Assembly: GCF_014333585.1 (NCBI RefSeq)
Contig: NZ_JACSCW010000001.1
Span: 496,001 to 560,000 of the forward strand
Source of the DNA: Hymenobacter sp. BT188
GTDB lineage: Bacteria > Bacteroidota > Bacteroidia > Cytophagales > Hymenobacteraceae
DNA length: 64,000 bases
Direction of reading: 5' to 3'
Of this stretch, positions 45,075 through 54,659 are shown piece by piece. The translations under genes and the position numbers were made by a program. The stretch's first letter is position 1. The number at the start of each line of letters is the position of its first letter. The notes below the pieces were generated by a model. The model had not been told where the DNA came from. It searched no databases and worked only from the letters and a program-made list of their open reading frames with translations.

Positions 45075-46544
45075 TTAGGCAAACATGCCCACGGCATTCT
45101 TGCTCGGCAGAGAAGTTTTACCAGTCAAAAACATGTCAACGCGGCGCGCTGCTTCGCGGCCTTCCGAAATGGCCCACACCACCAATGACTGCCCACGGCG
45201 CATGTCGCCGGCCACAAATACGTTGGGTAGATTGGTTTGATAGGTGCCTTCCAAGGCGCACACATTGCCGCGGTCGTCCAAGGCCACGCCGAGCTGTTCC
45301 AGCAGGCCTTCATACTGCGGGGACGCAAATCCTAAGGCCAGCAATACCATGTCGCAAGGGATTTCACGCTCCGAGCCTTCTATTTCCTGAAAGGCGATGC
45401 GACGGCCGAGGACATCGGTTTCCCAGGTTACATCGGTAACGAGTACGGCTCGTAATTGTCCTTGCTCATTACCCAGAAACGCCTTCGTGTGTACGCCCCA
45501 ATAACGGTGGCAGCCTTCCTCGTGGGAGGTGCTGGTGCGGAAAATAGTGGGGTAACTAGGCCAGGGCGTGTGCGCGGGTCGGTCGGTGGAGGGCTCGTGC
45601 ATGAGAGCAAATTGCGTAACGGAACTGGCTTGCTGCCGGTTAGCTGTGCCCACACAGTCGGAGCCGGTATCGCCACTGCCAATCACAATTACCCGACGGT
45701 CGGTGGCCAAAATAGGCTCAGTTGTGATGGGCAACTCACTCACCCGACGGTTGTGCTGGGTCAGGTAATCCATGGCGAAATGAATCCCGGCTAAGTCTCG
45801 ACCCGGAATGGGCAAGTCGCGAGGCACGAGGGCGCCGCCAGCTAGCACTACGGCATCGAACGTGCGGATAAGCTCAGCGGCGTGCAGGTCTTTGCCGATC
45901 TCGGTGTTGCAGCGAAACACAATGCCATCTTCCTCCAGCAGTTGAATGCGGCGGTCAATCACCCATTTGTCCAGCTTAAAATCGGGGATTCCGTAGCGTA
46001 AAAGCCCCCCAGGCCGGTCGTCGCGCTCAAATACGGTTACGGAGTGACCCACTTTAGCTAATTGCGCGGCCGCTGCCAGGCCCGCCGGACCCGAGCCAAC
46101 CACTGCTACCGTCTTGCCTGACTTCAAAATGGGCGAAGTTGGCCGCACGTAGCCCTTGCTAAAAGCAATTTCAATGATGTGCTTCTCAATTTCCTCGATG
46201 GCAACCGGCTCACGGTTAATACTTAACACACATGCCGATTCGCAGGGAGCCGGGCAAATGCGGCCCGTGAACTCGGGGAAGTTATTGGTCGAAGACAGAA
46301 TCTGATACGCTTGCTCCCAATCGTGCTGGTGCACCGCGTCGTTGAACTCGGGAATGATATTGCCTAATGGACAGCCCGCGTGGCAAAACGGAATGCCGCA
46401 GTCCATACATCGAGCCGCCTGATGATTCAGTTGCTCATCAGAATACATCCCGACGAATTCCTGATTATGCGCTACCCGTTCCTGGGGCGCGGCCTTGGGG
46501 GGCAATTCCCGCTCAAATTCCTTGAATCCTGTGATGTGCGCCAT
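45075..46544 (-). CDS. gltD: glutamate synthase small subunit
   Basis: A 489-residue NADPH-oxidising subunit that feeds electrons to GltB. The N-terminal cysteine-rich region has C46, C49, C54 and C58 (CMDCGIPFCHAGCP), cluster ligands. The first dinucleotide fold GSGPAGLAAAAQL binds FAD. VIGSGDTGSDCVGTANRQ is the second, NADPH-binding fold. GDMRRGQSLVVWAISEGREAA at the end closes the FAD site. It lies downstream of gltB on the minus strand, separated by 227 bases that hold repeat copy 6. Confidence 0.96.
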   Translation of the reverse strand: MAHITGFKEFERELPPKAAPQERVAHNQEFVGMYSDEQLNHQAARCMDCGIPFCHAGCPLGNIIPEFNDAVHQHDWEQAYQILSSTNNFPEFTGRICPAPCESACVLSINREPVAIEEIEKHIIEIAFSKGYVRPTSPILKSGKTVAVVGSGPAGLAAAAQLAKVGHSVTVFERDDRPGGLLRYGIPDFKLDKWVIDRRIQLLEEDGIVFRCNTEIGKDLHAAELIRTFDAVVLAGGALVPRDLPIPGRDLAGIHFAMDYLTQHNRRVSELPITTEPILATDRRVIVIGSGDTGSDCVGTANRQQASSVTQFALMHEPSTDRPAHTPWPSYPTIFRTSTSHEEGCHRYWGVHTKAFLGNEQGQLRAVLVTDVTWETDVLGRRIAFQEIEGSEREIPCDMVLLALGFASPQYEGLLEQLGVALDDRGNVCALEGTYQTNLPNVFVAGDMRRGQSLVVWAISEGREAARRVDMFLTGKTSLPSKNAVGMFA

Positions 46545-46562
46545 CGGAAGAGAGTTATGTAA

Positions 46563-46771
46563 AGACGCAATACTTCGCGTCTCATCGTTGAACGACTGGT
46601 TTTGAGCAGTGAATTAACTTTGCCCGTCATGCCGAGCGGAAGCGAAGCATCTCGCGTGTTTACCAGGATTACTAATCAGACATCAGCAGGCGAGATGCTT
46701 CGCTTCCGCTCGGCATGACAGTTATTTTGGCAACCTCAGCAACGCGCAAGAAGACGCGAAGTATCGCGTCT
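46563..46771. repeat. flanking small palindromes of a second repeat family
   Basis: agacgcaatacttcgcgtct (46563-46582) and agacgcgaagtatcgcgtct (46752-46771) are inverted copies of one element with one mismatch. Each is itself a short palindrome (agacgcga/tcgcgtct with a 4-base loop). They flank repeat copy 6, and the right one directly abuts the gltB stop codon. The arrangement is a nested set of palindromes in the gltB-gltD spacer. Confidence 0.75.
46626..46719. repeat. REP-like palindromic repeat, copy 6 (gltB-gltD)
   Basis: Two perfect 30-base arms (46626-46655 and 46690-46719) with the arm type gccgagcggaagcgaagc, which differs from all other copies but is complementary in both arms. 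The spacer keeps the gattactaatc core. The element sits between two co-transcribed genes, so the mRNA will contain its hairpin. Confidence 0.92.
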
Positions 46772-49700
46772 CTACACCGTGGCGTATTGTGCCTTTTGCA
46801 ATACCTTTTTGTATTCGGAAGGAAATACCTTTACAAACTTGCCCGCTTCTTCCGCCCAACTATCCAGCAGATGGGCCGCAAGCTGACTTTGGGTGAGCTG
46901 CACGTGCTTGCGCAACAGTGCCCGAATCTGGTCTTCATCGTCCGAATCAAGTGGGTCCAGCTCTACCATTTCGGTGTTGCAGTTTTCGGGGAAGCTGCCG
47001 TCGGGGTCGTAGATCCAGGCCAGGCCGCCGCTCATGCCGGCGGCGAAGTTGCGGCCGGTTTTGCCCAGAATAAGAGCGCGGCCGCCCGTCATATACTCGC
47101 AGCCGTGGTCACCCACGCCTTCCACTACCGCCGTGGCACCGGAATTTCGCACCGCAAACCGCTCCCCAGCCTGGCCCCGCACAAACAGTTCGCCGGAAGT
47201 CGCGCCGTATAAGGCTACGTTGCCGATGATGATGTTTTGCTCGGGCACAAATTGGCTGTTGGGCGAAGGGAAGATGACCAGCTGAGCCCCCGAAAGGCCT
47301 TTGCCGACGTAGTCGTTGGCTTCGCCCTCGAGGGTAAGCGACAAGCCTTTGACGCTGAATGCGCCGAAACTCTGCCCCGCCGAGCCGCTAAACCGGAAAT
47401 TGATAGTGTTGTGCGGCAGTCCCGCCGCGTGGTAGCGCTTGGTTATCTCGTTGGAAAGCAGCGTGCCGATGGTACGGTCGATGTTGCGCACTTTGAAGGA
47501 AGCAAAAACTGGAACGCCTTCAGTTAGCGCAGGTTGTGCATGCTGGAGAAGCTGCCAGTCGAGAATCTCATCCAGGCCGTGATCCTGGGTTTCACTGTTG
47601 TACAATGTGCCTCCCGAGGGGTTGGCGGCTGGGTGAAGCAACCCACTGAGATCCAGGGTGCGGGCCTTCCAGTGTGTTATTTCGCGCACCTTCAAGAATT
47701 GGGTCCGGCCCACCATCTCATTCACGGTCCGGAAGCCCAGCTCCGCCATTATTTCGCGCAGCTCTTCAGCCAGAAAGCGGAACAGGTTCACAATGTGCTC
47801 CGGCTGGCCCGTGAACAGCTTGCGCAGCTCGGGGTCCTGGGTAGCTACGCCCACCGGGCAGGTATTGAGGTGGCATTTGCGCATCATCACGCAGCCGCCC
47901 GCAATGAGCGCGGCCGTGGCGATGCCCCATTCTTCGGCCCCGAGCAGGGCAGCAATGGCTAGGTCGCGGCCGGTTTTGAGCTGGCCATCGGCTTGCAGCA
48001 CCACGCGACTGCGGAGCTGGTTGCGCAGCAGAGTTTGGTGCGCTTCCGCCAAGCCTAATTCCCAAGGCAAGCCGGCGTGTTTAATCGAGCTCATGGGCGA
48101 AGCACCTGTTCCTCCATCGTAGCCAGCAATGAGAATCACATCGGCATGAGCTTTGGCGACACCCGCCGCAATGGTGCCGACGCCCGCCTTGCTCACCAGC
48201 TTCACGTTGATGCGGGCGGCGCGATTGGCATTTTTCAGGTCGAAAATCAGCTGGGCTAAATCTTCGATGGAGTAGATGTCGTGGTGGGGCGGGGGCGAAA
48301 TGAGGCCTACGCCGGGCGTGGCGTGACGCACCCGTGCTATCCATTCATCTACTTTATGACCAGGGAGTTGACCACCTTCGCCAGGTTTTGCCCCCTGGGC
48401 CATTTTAATTTGCAGCTCATCGGCGTTTGTAAGATAATGAGCCGTGACACCGAAGCGGGCCGAGGCAATTTGCTTGATGCCGGAACGCATGGAGTCGCCG
48501 TTGGGCAAGGCCTCGTAGCGCATCGGATCTTCGCCGCCCTCGCCCGTGTTGCTCTTAGCCCCGATGCGGTTCATAGCAATGGCCAGCGTGCTGTGCGCTT
48601 CGTGCGAGATGGAGCCAAATGACATCGCCCCCGTCGCAAAGCGACGCAGGATGCCCTCAACGGGCTCAACTTCATCGAGGGAAATAGGCTCGCGGTGGTG
48701 GGCAAAATCCAGCAGACCCCGGATGCTGAACAGCCGATCGGTTTGCTCATTGAGCAGACGGGCATAGCGCTGGTAGGTCGCGTAATTGTTGGTGCGGGTG
48801 GCGTGCTGAAGCAAGTGTACCGTTTCGGGGTTGAACATGTGCGCCTCACCCCGGCGGCGCCACTGATACACGCCCCCGTCGGGCAGAAGCTGTTGTTCTT
48901 CGGGGGTAGTACTTTTGAAGCCCTGAAAGTGCTTATACAGCGTCTCACGGGCTATTTCATCGAAGCCCAGTCCGCCAATGCGCGTGACAGCGCCGGTGAA
49001 ACAGTGGTCAACGACTTCCTGGTTGAGGCCCAGAATCTCAAATACCTGTGCGCCGTGATACGATTGCAACGTCGAGATTCCCATTTTAGAGAAAATCTTG
49101 AGCAAACCATCACACACGGCCTTTACATAGTTTTTGACCAGCTGCGGATGCGCTTCCGGCGAGTCAAATTGCCCCCCGGCCTGCATGGTTTGGATGGTGG
49201 ACAGGGCCAAGTACGGATTGATGGCCGTGGCGCCAAACGCCAGCAGACAGGCGAAGTGGTGCACCTCCCACACGTCGCCGGCTTCTACCACCAGACCCAC
49301 CGAACCACGATAGCCCTTGCGAATCAGGTGGTGATGCACCGCCGACACCGCCAGCAAGGACGGTATGGGCGCGTGCTCCGAATCCAGGGCGCGGTCGGAG
49401 AGGATGAGCACCTCAAACCCGTCGCTCACCGCGTCCTCGGCGTAGCGACACAGCCGATCGACGCCATTCTGCAAGGAGCCGGGCTTGCCATCGGCCTTGA
49501 AGTAGCTCATCAAAGTTTTGGCGTGAAACAGGCCCGTATCGATGCTGCGCAGCTTTTCCAGCTCGTGGTTGGTCAGGATGGGCTGGTGCAGGGCCACGCA
49601 GTGGCAGTGCATTTTGTCCTCATCGAGGATGTTGCCGTTGTTGCCGATAAAGGTCGCCAGACTCATCACCAGCCGCTCCCGAATTGGGTCGATGGGCGGG

Positions 49701-51289
49701 TTGGTAACCTGGGCAAAAAACTGTTTGAAGTAGCTGGATAGGTGCTGGGGCTGGTCGGAGAGTACGGCCAGCGGCACATCCACACCCATCGAGCCTATGG
49801 GCTCTTTGCCCTCCACGGCCATGGGTGTGATGATGCTGTCAATATCCTCGCGGGTGTAGCCAAATACTTGATGGTACTTGAACACCGACTCGGCCGACAG
49901 ATCGGTGAACATCTGGCGCGGCTCGGGCAGCTCTTCCAGCCGAATCTGATACTCGTTCAGCCACTGCTCGTACGGCTGCTGGCTGGCGGCCTGGGCTTTC
50001 AGCTCCTCATCGGTGATAATTTGCCCCCCAACGGTATCCACGAGCAGCATTTTTCCGGGCTGCAAGCGGCCTTTCTGTACAATCTTGGAATCGGGAATAG
50101 GTAGCACGCCGGCCTCCGAGGCTACCAGCACGCGCCCGTCGTTGGTGACCACATAGCGCAGGGGCCGCAAACCATTGCGGTCCAGCATGGCCCCGATCAT
50201 CTTGCCATCGGTAAAAAGCAAGGCTGCCGGACCGTCCCAAGGTCCCATAAACGTGGCGTGGAACTCGTAAAACGCCTTTTTTAGCGGGTCCATTTGGGTG
50301 TTGCCGTCCCAAGCTTCGGGCACCAGCATCATCATCACATGGGGCAAAGAGCGGCCCGAGTGGAGCAGAATCTCGGCAATGTTGTCGAGGCACGCCGAGT
50401 CCGACTGATTGTTGTCGATGACGGGCAGCAGCATGTCCATTTCCTCCGCCGAAAAATAGGGCGAGACGTAGGAGCGGAGTCCGGCAAAAAACCAGTTCAG
50501 ATTGCCTCGGAGCGTGTTGATTTCGCCATTATGGGCCAGCAAGCGAAACGGCTGCGCCAGCTTCCACGAAGGAAGGGTATTCGTAGAAAAGCGCGAATGC
50601 ACCAGCCCAAACCCCGACGTAACCCGCTGATCAGAAAGGTCGGGGAAGTAGTGGCGCACCTGATAAGTCGTGAGCTGGCCTTTGTACACGATAACCCGGC
50701 AGGAAAGCGAGGCGAAGTAGAAGTCATTCTCCGCCTCCGGCACCGATTCCATAACCGTTTTCGTAATCAGCCGCCGCAGCACAAATAGCTTACGCTCAAA
50801 GTCTTCGCTGTTCGTGATGGCTGTTGGCCGCGCCACGAAAACCTGCTCCATCACGGGCTCCGCCGCCAAGGCCGTTTGGCCGATACCAGTCGGATTCACC
50901 GGCACCGGCCGATAGCCCAGTAGCTGCAAGCCCAGTTTTTCGGTTGCTGCGTTAATAATAGAGCGGCAGGATTCGCGCTGGGGTGCTTTTTTAGGCAAAA
51001 ACACCATGCCCACCCCGTAGCAGCCCGGCTCGGGCAGCCGGATATTCAGGGCTGTACATTCTTCCAGAAAAAACCAGTGCGGCACCTGTAACATCAGGCC
51101 TGCCCCATCGCCCGACTCAGCGTCGCAACCGCAGGCGCCGCGGTGCTCCATGTTCTCGAGCATGGTCAGCGCATCCGCAATCGTTTGGTGCGACTTATGG
51201 CCTTTCAGCGACGTTATAAAACCGGTGCCACAGGCATCATGCTCAAATTCAGGGCGATATAAGCCTGGCGAGTCAGTAGATTTCATCAC
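46772..51289 (-). CDS. gltB: glutamate synthase large subunit
   Basis: A 1505-residue enzyme that moves the amide of glutamine onto 2-oxoglutarate. The short propeptide ends before C20 (EHDACGTGFI), the N-terminal nucleophile of the glutaminase domain (about 20-430). The central and FMN domains follow, with GEGGEDPMRY and KPGEGGQLPGHKV. The cluster cysteines lie near residues 1130-1150 (CVMMRKCHLNTCPVG). The C-terminal beta-helix domain carries the repeated glycine pattern (GMSGGLAWIYD). The operon partner gltD is downstream. Ammonia assimilation here provides glutamate, which IlvE uses for the neighbouring branched-chain pathway. Confidence 0.97.
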   Translation of the reverse strand: MMKSTDSPGLYRPEFEHDACGTGFITSLKGHKSHQTIADALTMLENMEHRGACGCDAESGDGAGLMLQVPHWFFLEECTALNIRLPEPGCYGVGMVFLPKKAPQRESCRSIINAATEKLGLQLLGYRPVPVNPTGIGQTALAAEPVMEQVFVARPTAITNSEDFERKLFVLRRLITKTVMESVPEAENDFYFASLSCRVIVYKGQLTTYQVRHYFPDLSDQRVTSGFGLVHSRFSTNTLPSWKLAQPFRLLAHNGEINTLRGNLNWFFAGLRSYVSPYFSAEEMDMLLPVIDNNQSDSACLDNIAEILLHSGRSLPHVMMMLVPEAWDGNTQMDPLKKAFYEFHATFMGPWDGPAALLFTDGKMIGAMLDRNGLRPLRYVVTNDGRVLVASEAGVLPIPDSKIVQKGRLQPGKMLLVDTVGGQIITDEELKAQAASQQPYEQWLNEYQIRLEELPEPRQMFTDLSAESVFKYHQVFGYTREDIDSIITPMAVEGKEPIGSMGVDVPLAVLSDQPQHLSSYFKQFFAQVTNPPIDPIRERLVMSLATFIGNNGNILDEDKMHCHCVALHQPILTNHELEKLRSIDTGLFHAKTLMSYFKADGKPGSLQNGVDRLCRYAEDAVSDGFEVLILSDRALDSEHAPIPSLLAVSAVHHHLIRKGYRGSVGLVVEAGDVWEVHHFACLLAFGATAINPYLALSTIQTMQAGGQFDSPEAHPQLVKNYVKAVCDGLLKIFSKMGISTLQSYHGAQVFEILGLNQEVVDHCFTGAVTRIGGLGFDEIARETLYKHFQGFKSTTPEEQQLLPDGGVYQWRRRGEAHMFNPETVHLLQHATRTNNYATYQRYARLLNEQTDRLFSIRGLLDFAHHREPISLDEVEPVEGILRRFATGAMSFGSISHEAHSTLAIAMNRIGAKSNTGEGGEDPMRYEALPNGDSMRSGIKQIASARFGVTAHYLTNADELQIKMAQGAKPGEGGQLPGHKVDEWIARVRHATPGVGLISPPPHHDIYSIEDLAQLIFDLKNANRAARINVKLVSKAGVGTIAAGVAKAHADVILIAGYDGGTGASPMSSIKHAGLPWELGLAEAHQTLLRNQLRSRVVLQADGQLKTGRDLAIAALLGAEEWGIATAALIAGGCVMMRKCHLNTCPVGVATQDPELRKLFTGQPEHIVNLFRFLAEELREIMAELGFRTVNEMVGRTQFLKVREITHWKARTLDLSGLLHPAANPSGGTLYNSETQDHGLDEILDWQLLQHAQPALTEGVPVFASFKVRNIDRTIGTLLSNEITKRYHAAGLPHNTINFRFSGSAGQSFGAFSVKGLSLTLEGEANDYVGKGLSGAQLVIFPSPNSQFVPEQNIIIGNVALYGATSGELFVRGQAGERFAVRNSGATAVVEGVGDHGCEYMTGGRALILGKTGRNFAAGMSGGLAWIYDPDGSFPENCNTEMVELDPLDSDDEDQIRALLRKHVQLTQSQLAAHLLDSWAEEAGKFVKVFPSEYKKVLQKAQYATV

Positions 51290-51432
51290 TGTAAGTAGGG
51301 CGTTAAGGTTCTATCGTGCTGCTCGTTGGGCGGTAGCACGCTGGAATTTGAAAGGCAGTAGTAGGAGGGAGGCGCGTGATGAAGGAGGAGGGCGTTGACC
51401 CTCACTTCCTTTATGTACGCTTCACTAATTGT

Positions 51433-51768
51433 TTACCACAGGCGGGTGTCGCTGACGCCGGGCGGCAGCGGCCGCAACTCGGTTAAGCCCAAAATGCACC
51501 AGCCACTCTGTAAGCCAAAAGCGCCGCCTTGCAGCACGTAGCTGATCCAGCGGGCCGTGGAGCGGCCACTGTAGGTTTCGCTTTCTGGTTCGTATTCACA
51601 CAACTGCACGGCGTCGCCCACTTGATAGTTGCGGTCGTTCTCACGCACGTCAAACGTTTTGGCCCCCGACAATGTAGCTTCAAAGCAGGCGGGCCAGATT
51701 TTTAGCTCGTGGGTGCGGGTATGGGACAGGGAAGTTGGGTGATCTAGGGTTGCTATATGGGTAATCAT
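51433..51768 (-). CDS. DUF3850 (ASCH-like) domain protein
   Basis: A 111-residue protein. The ATG at 51768 is chosen over an in-frame start 45 bases upstream. The core reads HELKIWPACFEATLSGAKTFDVRENDRNYQVGD, then LCEYEPESETYSGRS and GWCILGLTEL, which is the pattern of DUF3850, a small RNA-binding-like beta barrel related to ASCH and PUA folds. Members are common in phages and mobile DNA as well as chromosomes. The biological role is unknown; ASCH relatives act on RNA or modified nucleosides. It stands alone, 143 bases from the gltB start. Confidence 0.75.
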   Translation of the reverse strand: MITHIATLDHPTSLSHTRTHELKIWPACFEATLSGAKTFDVRENDRNYQVGDAVQLCEYEPESETYSGRSTARWISYVLQGGAFGLQSGWCILGLTELRPLPPGVSDTRLW

Positions 51769-52409
51769 GGTGATTGTCGTTTGAAGTGGATGTGGAGCCG
51801 TGCAGACAAGCATAGCCCATCACGCAGACGTGGGGTCACGAACCTGCACGCAGTTCGTCTTTTTTTAGAAAATGCAAGTGCCCACACTTGTGCCCCGACT
51901 TATACTTCAGGCTTGAGTAAATGCCTGTAAGTCAAGGTTAAAAAACGGTTGCCTTATGAATGGAAGGCTGAAAAAGAAAAAGATTGTACAGTTACCCAGC
52001 ACCGTGGCAAAAGGCTGAACCTTTCTGGTAGGCTGGTTCGCCTGCTCCCTGTCGCAGGCGAAATATTGAGCAGGCCGGGTGGGATGACGGCAGCAGCTCC
52101 AGGGCGTACGTTGGCTGAATATAAGAAATAAATGCCTTAAAACTTCTATTCTCTTACTTCAGTACTGTTTTAATAAAGTGATGGATGAAAAACTAAATGC
52201 CAACAACACAGGCAACTAGCAAAGCGTGCCATCAATTGCTAAATACGCAGTCGAAAACAAAAAGTAAGGCCCAGGGGGGCAAAATGAACGCCACGGCCAA
52301 ATACTTGACCGTGGCGTTCATTTTGCCCCCCTGGGCTATTTGCTTACTATAAGCTTGTGTGAGCAGTTACGTCGCATCGGAGCCGCTGCGCGCGGGCTGC
52401 TTAGGGTCG
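51769..52409. other. long intergenic region with a very long perfect hairpin
   Basis: About 640 bases without a supported gene. Reading frames here start with non-ATG codons and lack family-like sequence. The region changes from GC-rich to AT-rich around 52130. Its main feature is the 28-bp perfect inverted repeat at 52269-52336, described separately. Confidence 0.5.
52269..52336. terminator. 28-bp perfect inverted repeat (terminator-like)
   Basis: Arms 52269-52296 and 52309-52336 are exact reverse complements around a 12-base loop. The arm begins gcccaggggggcaaaatg and continues aacgccacgg. An outer agtaag/cttact pairing adds to the stem through a bulge. There is no long T-run after it. It lies 74 bases beyond the end of the outer-membrane protein gene, which reads towards it, so it may end that transcript. 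Each arm carries one GCCCCCC heptamer. A stem of this length is unusual for a simple terminator. Confidence 0.7.
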
Positions 52410-53108
52410 CTATTTGGGCGTAGAGCGCTTATAGAGTTGAAAACCGCCTTCCAGCACTAGCTGTTGCAATTTGCGCGTCATAAAGGCCGACTCGCCGGGC
52501 GCGGGAAAGGATTCCTTATAAGGGGAGAGGCCCCACTCATACCGAACATTCAAATCGACGCGGCCCAGCGTAACGCCTGCTCCGGCCTGCACAGAAGCCT
52601 GCCACCGCTTGGGGTTTGCATCCAAGGCGCTCATCACGGCCTGCACCTCCGGATCTGGGGAAGTAAAATTTCGTGAATTATAGAGATAGTAACCGATGCT
52701 AGGGCCCGCAAACAGGCGCAGCGGACCAGATTGATAGCCCCCTAACAGTCGGGCATCAAGGCGCCGGATGCGGCTATTGGAATAAGGAAAGGAAGTGGTG
52801 GCGTTTGATAGTAAAACCGGAGTTTCCAGGGTCGACATATACCCCAACTCAGGTTGTACATACCAGCCCGTCTGCCCAATCTTCCAGCGACCAAACAACG
52901 TGATGCTGTTGCCCGTCTCGTCGTTGGATTGATCAGCAAACGGATCAATCAGAACGGAATTATACCGAAAGGCGTAGCGATCTGCCTTTAGGCGTGCAAC
53001 ATTAAACCCTGCGCTAATGCCAGCAGCTTGTAGCTGTTGCGCGTAAGCAGGAGTTGCAAAACAATGCAAGCCTAGCGCTGCAATGCTGCTGAATGCAATT
53101 CTTTTCAT
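52410..53108 (-). CDS. outer membrane beta-barrel protein (PorT-like)
   Basis: A 232-residue protein. The ATG at 53108 starts a signal peptide (MKRIAFSSIAALGLHCFATPAYAQ); an in-frame ATG 24 bases upstream only adds residues before it. The mature part shows alternating hydrophobic strands and turns typical of an eight-stranded barrel: AGISAGFNVARLKADR, GWYVQPELGYMSTL, LDARLLGGYQSGPLRLFAGPSIGYYLY, VDLNVRYEWGLSPY and a last strand QQLVLEGGFQLY ending close to the C terminus. This fits the outer-membrane beta-barrel domain proteins of Bacteroidota. Function beyond an envelope barrel is unknown. Confidence 0.78.
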   Translation of the reverse strand: MKRIAFSSIAALGLHCFATPAYAQQLQAAGISAGFNVARLKADRYAFRYNSVLIDPFADQSNDETGNSITLFGRWKIGQTGWYVQPELGYMSTLETPVLLSNATTSFPYSNSRIRRLDARLLGGYQSGPLRLFAGPSIGYYLYNSRNFTSPDPEVQAVMSALDANPKRWQASVQAGAGVTLGRVDLNVRYEWGLSPYKESFPAPGESAFMTRKLQQLVLEGGFQLYKRSTPK

Positions 53109-53293
53109 TTGAAAGTGGGTAAGAATAGACATAAAAAACGATGATAGGGAAGATTAGCATTGAAAAAAGCCCCCCAGACGCACACTTGAGCAAATACTCT
53201 AGCGGTAGCACACGGGGGAGCTTACAAGGTTATGTGATGGTTGCACACGAACAACAAAAAACGTTGTTGCCTAATACACTGCTTGAGCGGCAC

Positions 53294-53329
53294 AAAAAAA
53301 GCCCATTCGATTATCGAATGGGCTTTTTT
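53294..53329 (-). terminator. terminator after isocitrate dehydrogenase gene
   Basis: aaaaaaagcccattcga pairs with tcgaatgggctttttt around tta (53294-53329). Read leftwards it ends in a T-run and lies 18 bases past the icd stop, so it terminates icd. The A/T flanks would allow use in both directions. Confidence 0.9.
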
Positions 53330-53347
53330 ATATGGAGCAAATAAGAA

Positions 53348-54580
53348 CTATTTGCCCAGCTTAGCTTTCAGATTTTCGTCCAAGGCTTCCAAAAACTCCT
53401 CAGTATAGAGATAGTCTCTGCCGTGCTCAACCTTGTTGCCGTGAATGCAAACAGCCAAGTCCTTGGTCATTTTACCGCTTTCCACCGTTTCAATACAAAC
53501 AGCTTCCAGCGCTTTGCAGAAGTCGATCAACTCCTGATTGCTATCCAGGATTCCGCGGAATTCCAGCCCGCGAGTCCAGGCAAAAATGGAAGCAATTGGG
53601 TTCGTAGACGTTGGCTTGCCCGCCTGGTGGTCGCGGTAGTGGCGAGTTACGGTGCCGTGCGCGGCTTCGGCCTCCATTACGGTGCCATCTGGGGTCACTA
53701 GCGTAGAAGTCATCAGGCCCAATGATCCAAAACCTTGCGCTACGGTGTCGCTTTGCACGTCGCCATCGTAGTTTTTGCAGGCCCACACAAAGTTGCCGTT
53801 CCATTTCAGAGCGGAGGCTACCATGTCATCAATCAGGCGATGCTCATAGGTAATGCCGGCGGCCGTGAACTTGGCGCTGTAATCCTGCTCGTAAATCTCC
53901 TGGAAAATGTCCTTGAAACGACCGTCGTATTTCTTCAGGATGGTGTTTTTGGTCGATAAGTACAAGGGCCAGCCTTTCATCAGGGCTTGGTTGAAGCAAG
54001 CGTGAGCAAACCCCCGGATTGACTCATCCGTGTTGTACATGGCCAGCGCAACCCCGTCGCTCTTGAAGTTGAATACTTCGAAAGACTGCGTTTCGCCTCC
54101 GTCTTCTGGGGTGAAAGTGATGGTAAGCTTACCTTTTCCTTTGGTCACGAAATCAGTAGCCCGGTACTGGTCGCCGAAAGCATGACGGCCGATACAGATA
54201 GGAGCCGTCCAGTTAGGAACCAAGCGTGGCACGTTGCTCATCACAATGGGCTCGCGGAAAACAGTGCCGTCCAGGATGTTACGGATAGTGCCATTCGGCG
54301 ACTTCCACATCTGCTTCAGGTTAAACTCTTTTACTCGCTCCTCATCCGGCGTGATGGTGGCACACTTGATACCTACTCCATACTGCCGGATGGCATTGGC
54401 GGCGTCGATGGTAACTTGGTCACCAGTGGCATCGCGGTACTCGATTCCCAGGTCGTAATACTTGATGTCGAGGTCGAGATAAGGCGTGATCAACTTGTCC
54501 TTAATGAACTTCCAGATGATGCGCGTCATTTCGTCGCCATCAAGCTCCACTACCGGGTTAGCTACTTTGATTTTTGTCAT
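53348..54580 (-). CDS. icd: NADP-dependent isocitrate dehydrogenase (eukaryote-like type)
   Basis: A 410-residue homodimeric-type isocitrate dehydrogenase converting isocitrate to 2-oxoglutarate with [27 protein letters not shown] opens the protein. [20 protein letters not shown] carries the substrate serine and arginines, and [12 protein letters not shown] with [13 protein letters not shown] are NADP and dimer motifs of the mitochondrial/cytosolic eukaryote-like subgroup, not the E. coli Icd subgroup. It feeds 2-oxoglutarate to the glutamate synthase encoded nearby. It is a single-gene unit with its own terminator and promoter. Confidence 0.95.
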   Translation of the reverse strand: MTKIKVANPVVELDGDEMTRIIWKFIKDKLITPYLDLDIKYYDLGIEYRDATGDQVTIDAANAIRQYGVGIKCATITPDEERVKEFNLKQMWKSPNGTIRNILDGTVFREPIVMSNVPRLVPNWTAPICIGRHAFGDQYRATDFVTKGKGKLTITFTPEDGGETQSFEVFNFKSDGVALAMYNTDESIRGFAHACFNQALMKGWPLYLSTKNTILKKYDGRFKDIFQEIYEQDYSAKFTAAGITYEHRLIDDMVASALKWNGNFVWACKNYDGDVQSDTVAQGFGSLGLMTSTLVTPDGTVMEAEAAHGTVTRHYRDHQAGKPTSTNPIASIFAWTRGLEFRGILDSNQELIDFCKALEAVCIETVESGKMTKDLAVCIHGNKVEHGRDYLYTEEFLEALDENLKAKLGK

Positions 54581-54626
54581 TTCCTCAGGGAAAGATGGTT
54601 GATATTTTTCCGCTTAATGTGTAGCC

Positions 54627-54659
54627 CGAAGATACGGGCCCAATCTTATCTTGTTCAAA
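54627..54659 (-). promoter_or_regulatory. Bacteroidota-type promoter of icd
   Basis: On the minus strand TTTG (54659-54656) is followed after 21 bases by TATCTTCG (54634-54627), one mismatch from TAnnTTTG. The icd ATG lies about 46 bases downstream, giving a short untranslated leader. Confidence 0.55.

Noticed and set aside
4744..46719. CRISPR array
   Set aside because: The repeated palindromes are kilobases apart, are each a complete inverted repeat, and do not form regular repeat-spacer units.
48695..49741. 348-codon open frame on the plus strand inside gltB
   Set aside because: Antisense shadow of glutamate synthase; the product has no domain-like pattern.
51949..52131. 60-codon frame with TTG start in the gap before the outer-membrane protein gene
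   Set aside because: Non-ATG start, no family resemblance, no promoter or ribosome site and no neighbour to link to.
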